This document shows, one piece after another, positions 7,279 through 11,466 of a DNA stretch of 11,466 bases. Position numbers and translations under genes: made by a program. How positions within the stretch are numbered: the stretch's first letter is position 1; the number at the start of each line of letters is the position of its first letter. The notes beneath the pieces were generated by a model. The model was not told the DNA's origin. It ran no database searches and was given only the letters and a program-made list of their open reading frames with translations. Origin of the DNA: Verrucomicrobiota bacterium (GTDB taxonomy: Bacteria; Verrucomicrobiota; Verrucomicrobiia; Chthoniobacterales; UBA6821); contig VHCR01000030.1 of NCBI GenBank assembly GCA_016871655.1, positions 1 to 11,466 on the forward strand, given 5' to 3'.

Positions 7279-7884
7279 TTAGACTAACTGCTTGAGTGCA
7301 TCTCTAATAATCTCCTCCGTCGAAGCCTTCGCTCCTAAAGTTACAACGACTTTGCGCGCTTCGCGATCAGCTTCAGCTTGTTTGTAGCCCAAAGAAATCA
7401 GCGCTAAAATCGCATCATATAAGTTTTTCTCAGGACCACCCAACAGCTGATGCCGGCTAGCCGCTTCCCATCCAGCAGCAACGCCGAGCTTATCTTTCAA
7501 TTCAAGCACCATGCGCTCTGCTGTTTTTTTCCCAACCCCAGAAATTTTAGAAATTGCAGCGGTATCCGAGCAGATAACCGCGCTTTTAAATTGATCGAGA
7601 GACATACCACTCAGCACTGCTAGAGCCAACTTGGGACCGACGCCTGAAACATGATTCATCAGCAGCCGAAACAAATCCCGTTCCGCCTCTGACAAAAATC
7701 CATACAAAATTTGAGCATCTTCTCGAACATGATGGTGCGTTAAAACGCGAATGCGCGAACCAACCGAAGCCATGCGATCAAAGCTAGAAAGTGGAATCAA
7801 AATTTGATAGCCGATTCCTCCAGCATTGATCACAATCATGGTAGGGAGAACTGTCTCCAAAGTTCCTTCAACAAAAGTAATCAT
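7279..7884 (-). CDS. ruvA: Holliday junction branch migration protein RuvA
   Basis: RuvA binds Holliday junctions and loads the RuvB helicase during recombination repair. All three domains are present in 201 aa, the normal length. An N-terminal OB-fold begins MITFVEGTLE and contains HHHVREDAQILYGF (50-63). Two helix-hairpin-helix motifs follow: VSGVGPKLALAVLSG (79-93) and ISGVGKKTAERMVLELKDKL (114-133). A linker leads to the RuvB-binding domain III (about 153-201, LYDAILALISLGYKQAEA). Neither ruvB nor ruvC is in the window, so it is not in the classical ruvCAB arrangement here. Its ATG is preceded by CCCCCC and the TGTAACC heptamer tract instead of an SD. Confidence 0.97.
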   Translation of the reverse strand: MITFVEGTLETVLPTMIVINAGGIGYQILIPLSSFDRMASVGSRIRVLTHHHVREDAQILYGFLSEAERDLFRLLMNHVSGVGPKLALAVLSGMSLDQFKSAVICSDTAAISKISGVGKKTAERMVLELKDKLGVAAGWEAASRHQLLGGPEKNLYDAILALISLGYKQAEADREARKVVVTLGAKASTEEIIRDALKQLV

Positions 7885-7890
7885 GGGGGG

Positions 7891-7921
7891 CAGGTTACAG
7901 GTTACAGGTTACAGGTTACAG
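7891..7921. repeat. Perfect heptamer tandem repeat, 4.4 copies
   Basis: CAGGTTA is repeated four times without error plus CAG (7891-7921). On the minus strand it reads TGTAACC x4 and ends 8 bp before the ruvA ATG, separated by TGCCCCCC. It lies in the 46-bp gap between ruvA and the divergent secreted-protein gene, next to a G6 run at 7885-7890. Perfect short tandem repeats of this kind are prone to slippage. Here a change would alter ruvA leader spacing and, if the secreted protein starts at 7883, its reading frame. Confidence 0.9.
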
Positions 7922-7930
7922 CAAATTTTT

Positions 7931-8533
7931 ATGTTATTCTTTTTCGTATTTTTATTCTCACCTTTTTTTCTCTCGTCAACATTTGCCTACGAAGAAAAAG
8001 TTCCGATCTTGCTTGTAGAGCCAAGTTTTCTACATCTTCCGCTGAACGCCTCTATTTTCGGAGCTGAGCGAACAGTCATTGTACCGGGATGGCTTACTAA
8101 AAAAAATCATGGCGAGGAAATAGTTGCTTTTCTAGAACCGGGATATCAGACGCTTTCGGAAAAAAAAATGAGATCCTTCGTCAAGCAAGCTCTCTCCAAT
8201 CTTTCTGCCGAATTCGCCACTCTCTCTCCAAAATGGATTCGAGATGAACATGACGTCATTCAAGTTGCTTTGCTAGAGTCCCCTTACCCGATCACCGCCT
8301 CCACCATTCTCGCTCCTGACTTTGCTGCTCGCTTCACGCCCATTTTTGGCCCTGAGCTTCTGATTGCGATTCCTTCTTCTAATCGTGTTTATATTTTTTC
8401 AAAATTAATTTCTCCGCTAAATAAGATTGCGCCTACGATCCGTGACGACTATAAACTTTCTCTTACCCCGGTCAGCACAGAGTTCTTTGAGCTTTCTCAT
8501 GGCCAATTAAGAGCCATCGGCTCGCTTGATTAA
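7931..8533 (+). CDS. Secreted protein with weak DUF1444/YtpQ resemblance, 200 aa
   Basis: The first 19 residues (MLFFFVFLFSPFFLSSTFA) form a signal peptide with probable cleavage after TFA. In the rest, ERTVIVPGWL (46-55) and the stretch from ITASTILAPDF (121-131) through LLIAIPSSNRVYIF recall the DUF1444/YtpQ pattern. That resemblance is from memory and weak, and no function is known to me. I chose the ATG at 7931 because it starts the signal peptide cleanly and avoids ruvA. An in-frame ATG at 7883 would add 16 residues with two Arg, giving a better signal-peptide n-region, and would place the heptamer repeat in the coding sequence. The ATG at 7826 would overlap ruvA and is unlikely. hpt follows 4 bp after the stop, so the two are probably co-transcribed. 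Confidence 0.75.
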   Translation: MLFFFVFLFSPFFLSSTFAYEEKVPILLVEPSFLHLPLNASIFGAERTVIVPGWLTKKNHGEEIVAFLEPGYQTLSEKKMRSFVKQALSNLSAEFATLSPKWIRDEHDVIQVALLESPYPITASTILAPDFAARFTPIFGPELLIAIPSSNRVYIFSKLISPLNKIAPTIRDDYKLSLTPVSTEFFELSHGQLRAIGSLD

Positions 8534-8537
8534 TTTT

Positions 8538-9071
8538 ATGTCCAACAAAACACCCAACATCGATCAAATTCTCGTTAGTCAAAAGGCCATTCAAAAAAGA
8601 ATTACTGAACTTGCTGAAGCAATCACTCGAGATTACGCAGGAAAAGAATTAACAATCATTGCCCTCATGAAGGGAAGCATTGTCTTTTTAGCCGACCTCC
8701 TGCGCCTCATTCCACTTCCGATGAGGCTCGAAATCATTCCTGTTTCTAGCTATCACGGAGGCACTGTCTCTTCCGGCATTGTAACACTTCAAACAGTTCC
8801 TCTTCCCGACATCACTGATCGTCATCTTCTCCTCATTGACGATATTCTCGATAGCGGTAAAACATTAAAAGTCTTAACCGAATACCTCGAAACAAAAGGC
8901 CCAGCCAGCCTCAGAAGCTGTGTCCTGCTTCATAAAAAGAGCAAGACTATCGAAAACATTACAGCACACTACGTGGGCTTTGAAATTCCTGACGAATTTG
9001 TCGTTGGCTATGGACTCGATTATCAAGAATATTACCGGAACTTACCGGAGATTCGGGTTTTGAAACCATAA
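8538..9071 (+). CDS. hpt: Hypoxanthine phosphoribosyltransferase
   Basis: It converts hypoxanthine (and often guanine) with PRPP to IMP or GMP in purine salvage. The PRPP-binding loop is HLLLIDDILDSGKTL (96-110), with the two Asp at 101-102. ALMKGSIVFLADLLR (42-56) and PVSSYHGGTVSSG (68-80) are the flexible-loop and pyrophosphate-side motifs. FVVGYGLDYQEYYRNLP (154-170) is the diagnostic C-terminal block. The 177 aa length is typical. I prefer the ATG at 8538, 4 bp after the upstream stop. A TTG at 8526 would add four residues. No SD is visible, so coupling to the upstream gene is plausible. A perfect hairpin follows the stop directly. Confidence 0.96.
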   Translation: MSNKTPNIDQILVSQKAIQKRITELAEAITRDYAGKELTIIALMKGSIVFLADLLRLIPLPMRLEIIPVSSYHGGTVSSGIVTLQTVPLPDITDRHLLLIDDILDSGKTLKVLTEYLETKGPASLRSCVLLHKKSKTIENITAHYVGFEIPDEFVVGYGLDYQEYYRNLPEIRVLKP

Positions 9072-9101
9072 ACTTTCTCAAAAATAAATTTTGAGAAAGT
9101 T
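9071..9101 (+). terminator. Perfect AT-rich hairpin at the hpt stop codon
   Basis: AACTTTCTCAAAA (9071-9083), a 5-nt loop ATAAA and TTTTGAGAAAGTT (9089-9101) form an uninterrupted 13-bp stem starting on the last base of the hpt TAA. No clean T-tract follows, so it is not a classical intrinsic terminator. On either strand it would still be a strong 3'-end structure for the convergent hpt and tkt transcripts. Confidence 0.5.
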
Positions 9102-9213
9102 AGTTTAAGTTAAAAGTTTAAGTTTAAGTTATGACTCGCCTTCGGCGAAAAATTACAAAAATTTTTATTCGCGAAGCGCACGAGACTTCAACTTCAACTA
9201 ACAACTTTCACTC
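9102..9213. repeat. Imperfect inverted-repeat region between hpt and tkt
   Basis: After the hairpin comes a hexamer-like run built from GTTTAA (9103-9130). Then GACTCGCCTTCGGCGAAAAA (from 9133) is imperfectly mirrored by AATTTTTATTCGCGAAGCGC and following CACGAGAC (9160-9186). The right edge ACTTCAACTTCAACTAACAA (9185-9204) plus CTTTC mirrors the GAAAGTTAGTTTAAGTT side. The region therefore folds as one long imperfect hairpin up to the tkt stop. A small perfect hairpin, TCGCC-TTC-GGCGA, lies at 9136-9148. No gene is visible. Confidence 0.45.
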
Positions 9214-11199
9214 TCATCGCGCAGCGATGAGTTGCTGCGCAGCAGCAACAATAGACTCTGCTGTCATCCCCAGCTCTTTTAGCGTAATAGCGCCGGGAGC
9301 GCTCAATCCAAAACGATTGATCGCAACACTCTTTCCATCGAGCCCAATAAATTGGAACCATGGTTGAGAAATACCAGCCTCAATGGAGATGCGCTTGCGG
9401 CAAACTTTCGGCAAGATCTCTTCTTGATAAGCCACATCCTGGCGCAAGAAGCGTTCCATGCAAGGCATCGAAACAACGCGCGTCCCCTCGCCCAGTTGTT
9501 TTGCGGCTTCTAGGGCAATCTGAAGTTCGCTGCCTGTAGCCATGATGATCATCTCAAGATTTTTTGTTTCCTTGCGTGCGATGTAGGCACCGCGAGCGAC
9601 GCCTTGACGACGCGTCGAGACGGGAATGTCGTTGAGGTTAGGAAGATTTTGACGGCAGAGCACAAAGAGCGTTGGCCCATCAGTCCTCGAATAGGCTGCT
9701 GCAAAGGCTCCAGCAGTCTCTTCAGGATCAGCCGGACGAATCACATCAAGTCCTGGAATCGCGCGCAACGCTGCAACAGTTTCCACAGGTTCGTGCGTTG
9801 GCCCATCTTCACCAACAGCAACAGAGTCATGCGTGAAAATATAAATCACCGGCAAATTCGAAAGGGCTGCTAAGCGAATCGAAGGACGTGCGTAGTCGCT
9901 AAAGACCAAGAACGTCGCACCACTCGGCTGGAAAATTCCATCGTAAGCAATCCCATTCATGATTGCAGCCATCGCATGTTCACGAATTCCAAAATGAATA
10001 TTGCGTCCTGCTGGAGTTTCACACGTAAGATCGCCGAGCCCCTCCAAATAATTCATTGTTGATCCAAAAAGATCGGCACTACCCGTAATCAGGAGAGGCA
10101 TTTTTTTGGCAATCACATTCAAGACGATGCCACCTGCTTTGCGCGTAGCCAGGGCTTCTGCAGGCGGAAACTCAGGAATAGCGGAAAGTAAGTCTGGAAC
10201 TTTTTTGTTTAACGCATCATCTAAACTTGCTGCGAGATCCGCATTCGCAGCACGCCATGCTTCATAAGTTTTTTTCCAAACCTCGTAGGCTTTGATTTGC
10301 TCTTCCTTATGCTTTTCAAAATAATCGCGCACTTCCGGCGAGACAAAAAACTTTTCATCGGGCAGCCCCAATGCTTTACGAGCGGCTTCTGTATACTTCA
10401 CACCGGCTTCGCCGTGCGCCTTGTTTGTCCCAGCCACTTCCGGAATTCCTTTTCCAATCATGGTCCGAGAAATAATGAACTGTGGTTTTCCAACAGCAGC
10501 CTTTGCTTTTTTGAAGGCTGCCTCAATCTCTCCGATATTGTGTCCATCAATTTCTTGTACATCCCAACCATAAGCACGATAGCGCGCTGCCGTGTCATCA
10601 CTCTCGCTGACAGCAAGCATCGCATCGAGAGTTACACGATTGGCATCATGAAAAAGAATGAGGTTATCAAGCCCGAGATGGCCTGCGAGCGAAGAAGCTT
10701 CAGCAGAAACACCTTCTTGCAAACAACCATCTCCGGCAAGGCAGACGACATGATGATCAAAAATTTGATGTTGAGCCGTATTAAAACGAGCTGCTGCCAT
10801 ACGGCCTGAAATCGCCAATCCAACAGCATTGGCCACGCCTTGGCCAAGTGGTCCTGTCGTGGCTTCAACGCCAGGTGTGTGATGAAACTCAGGATGTCCC
10901 GGTGTCAGGCTATGTAGTGCGCGAAATTTTTTGAGATCATCCAACGAGATCGCAAAACCAGCAAGATGAAGCCATCCGTAAAGAAACATGCTTCCGTGAC
11001 CAGCTGAAAGCACAAAACGATCGCGGTTGAGCCAACGTGGTTCAGCTGGATTGAGTTTTAATAATTCTCCAAAAAGTACTGCTCCAAGTTCTGCGGAACC
11101 AAGAGGAAGACCTAGATGGCCTGATTTACAGGCGGTGACAGCGTCCATGGCGAGCCCACGAGAATCGCGAGCAGCTTGTTGAAGAATGAGTTTGTTCAT
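9214..11199 (-). CDS. tkt: Transketolase
   Basis: This thiamine-diphosphate enzyme moves two-carbon ketol units in the non-oxidative pentose phosphate pathway. The 661 aa length is normal. Visible motifs are SGHLGLPLG (26-34), LSAGHGSMFLYG (64-75) and HTPGVEATTGPLGQG (107-121). The Mg/ThDP motif GDG (156-158) pairs with N187 in FHDANRVTLD. In the pyrimidine domain, FGIREHAM (403-410) carries catalytic E407. THDSVAVGEDGPTHEPVE (456-473) carries H457 and H469. ITGSADLFGSTMNYLEG (371-387) differs from the Escherichia coli wording and is the version I associate with Verrucomicrobiota-like enzymes. The start at 11199 has no SD. The gene follows the LOG-like gene by 51 bp on the same strand. Confidence 0.97.
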   Translation of the reverse strand: MNKLILQQAARDSRGLAMDAVTACKSGHLGLPLGSAELGAVLFGELLKLNPAEPRWLNRDRFVLSAGHGSMFLYGWLHLAGFAISLDDLKKFRALHSLTPGHPEFHHTPGVEATTGPLGQGVANAVGLAISGRMAAARFNTAQHQIFDHHVVCLAGDGCLQEGVSAEASSLAGHLGLDNLILFHDANRVTLDAMLAVSESDDTAARYRAYGWDVQEIDGHNIGEIEAAFKKAKAAVGKPQFIISRTMIGKGIPEVAGTNKAHGEAGVKYTEAARKALGLPDEKFFVSPEVRDYFEKHKEEQIKAYEVWKKTYEAWRAANADLAASLDDALNKKVPDLLSAIPEFPPAEALATRKAGGIVLNVIAKKMPLLITGSADLFGSTMNYLEGLGDLTCETPAGRNIHFGIREHAMAAIMNGIAYDGIFQPSGATFLVFSDYARPSIRLAALSNLPVIYIFTHDSVAVGEDGPTHEPVETVAALRAIPGLDVIRPADPEETAGAFAAAYSRTDGPTLFVLCRQNLPNLNDIPVSTRRQGVARGAYIARKETKNLEMIIMATGSELQIALEAAKQLGEGTRVVSMPCMERFLRQDVAYQEEILPKVCRKRISIEAGISQPWFQFIGLDGKSVAINRFGLSAPGAITLKELGMTAESIVAAAQQLIAAR

Positions 11200-11240
11200 A
11201 AATAAAAAAAGTAGCAGAATGAAAAAAAATAGAAAAGATG

Positions 11241-11246
11241 ATTATA
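11241..11246 (-). promoter_or_regulatory. Possible -10 box upstream of tkt
   Basis: On the minus strand 11246-11241 reads TATAAT, a consensus -10 hexamer about 42 bp before the tkt ATG. The hexamer 17-18 bp upstream (TTACTG/TACTGC) is a poor -35 match. The sequence is also palindromic AT-rich DNA (ATTATATAAT), so it may be chance. Confidence 0.3.
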
Positions 11247-11250
11247 TAAT

Positions 11251-11466
11251 TTAAGGAATCGTAGCAGTAAAAGAAAATCCCTTAATAAATTGCTCGATTT
11301 CTTCGACACTATCCGTCTTTAAAAGAGTGTGTTGAAAATTACTCTCTTGAGCAATTTTAGAAATCAGCGGCCACACTGGCTCTGTCTTTTCGGGATAACA
11401 GCCATCTTCACCAATGACTGGATCCCAATAATCTTTTTTGAAAAAGATCATCGGACTATAATAACA
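11251..11466 (-). CDS. C-terminal fragment of a LOG-like (TIGR00730-type) Rossmann protein, cut by window edge
   Basis: The minus-strand frame is open from the window edge (TGT at 11466-11464) to TAA at 11253-11251, giving 71 visible residues. SPMIFFKKDYWDPVI near the front resembles the 'P-hydrophobic-YW' strand of LOG/TIGR00730 proteins (cytokinin riboside 5'-monophosphate phosphoribohydrolase-like, formerly annotated as lysine decarboxylases). LLKTDSVEEIEQFIKGF resembles their C-terminal helix region. The nucleotide-binding GGxGT(x)xE part would lie outside the window, so the call rests on the tail only. The ATG at 11451 is probably an internal Met, not the start, since the open frame and the family-like sequence continue upstream of it. 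Confidence 0.5.
   Translation of the reverse strand, partial: CYYSPMIFFKKDYWDPVIGEDGCYPEKTEPVWPLISKIAQESNFQHTLLKTDSVEEIEQFIKGFSFTATIP

Noticed and set aside
7891..7921. CRISPR-like or origin iteron reading of the heptamer repeat
   Set aside because: The units are 7 bp and directly adjacent with no spacers, and no replication or Cas genes are nearby. A simple tandem repeat explains it.
7826..7930. ATG at 7826 as the start of the secreted protein
   Set aside because: It would overlap the 5' end of ruvA by 59 bases and place a non-signal stretch before the signal peptide. 7931 (or 7883) is more plausible.
10297..10809. 170-aa plus-strand open frame opposite transketolase
   Set aside because: It is entirely inside tkt on the other strand, with no domain-like pattern and no start signal.

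Overview
The window looks like a piece of chromosome from a moderately AT-rich bacterium. RuvA, transketolase and Hpt are full length with intact motifs. The wording of RuvA and of the transketolase C-terminal half reminds me of the PVC group, especially Verrucomicrobiota. That is an impression from memory of the families, not a search result. Most starts lack a recognisable Shine-Dalgarno (SD) sequence. I see no tRNA, rRNA, CRISPR, transposase or phage gene.

Layout. (1) 1-1204, plus strand: a terminator-like hairpin, then an orphan 288-residue protein with a Ser-rich N-terminus and Gly/Ala-rich hydrophobic blocks, then a 159-bp inverted-repeat element. (2) 1205-3076, plus: an unusual fusion of a 12-segment sodium/solute symporter-like membrane domain to a hotdog thioesterase-like domain. 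(3) 3074-3214: a second inverted-repeat element, lying exactly between convergent stop codons. (4) 3201-7198, minus: a tight three-gene cluster, read in the order subtilisin-like S8 protease, acyltransferase-3 membrane protein, ATP-grasp-like protein. (5) 7279-7884, minus: ruvA. Diverging from it are a secreted protein with weak DUF1444/YtpQ resemblance and hpt. (6) 9071-9213: a third inverted-repeat region between the convergent hpt and tkt stops. (7) 9214-11466, minus: transketolase, preceded by the C-terminal end of a LOG-like (TIGR00730-type) Rossmann protein cut by the window edge.

How the parts may work together. ruvA, hpt and tkt are housekeeping genes for recombination, purine salvage and the pentose phosphate pathway. 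The S8/acyltransferase/ATP-grasp cluster, together with the convergent symporter-thioesterase, is the accessory part and has an envelope or secretory flavour. No pathway can be assigned from sequence alone.

Two non-coding patterns recur. Inverted-repeat elements of about 140-160 bp begin at or inside the stop codons of neighbouring genes. A heptamer tract with consensus TGTAACC sits 7-8 bp upstream of two start codons (the symporter fusion and ruvA). The ruvA copy may also lie inside the 5' coding end of the divergent secreted protein, where repeat-number change could switch its frame.
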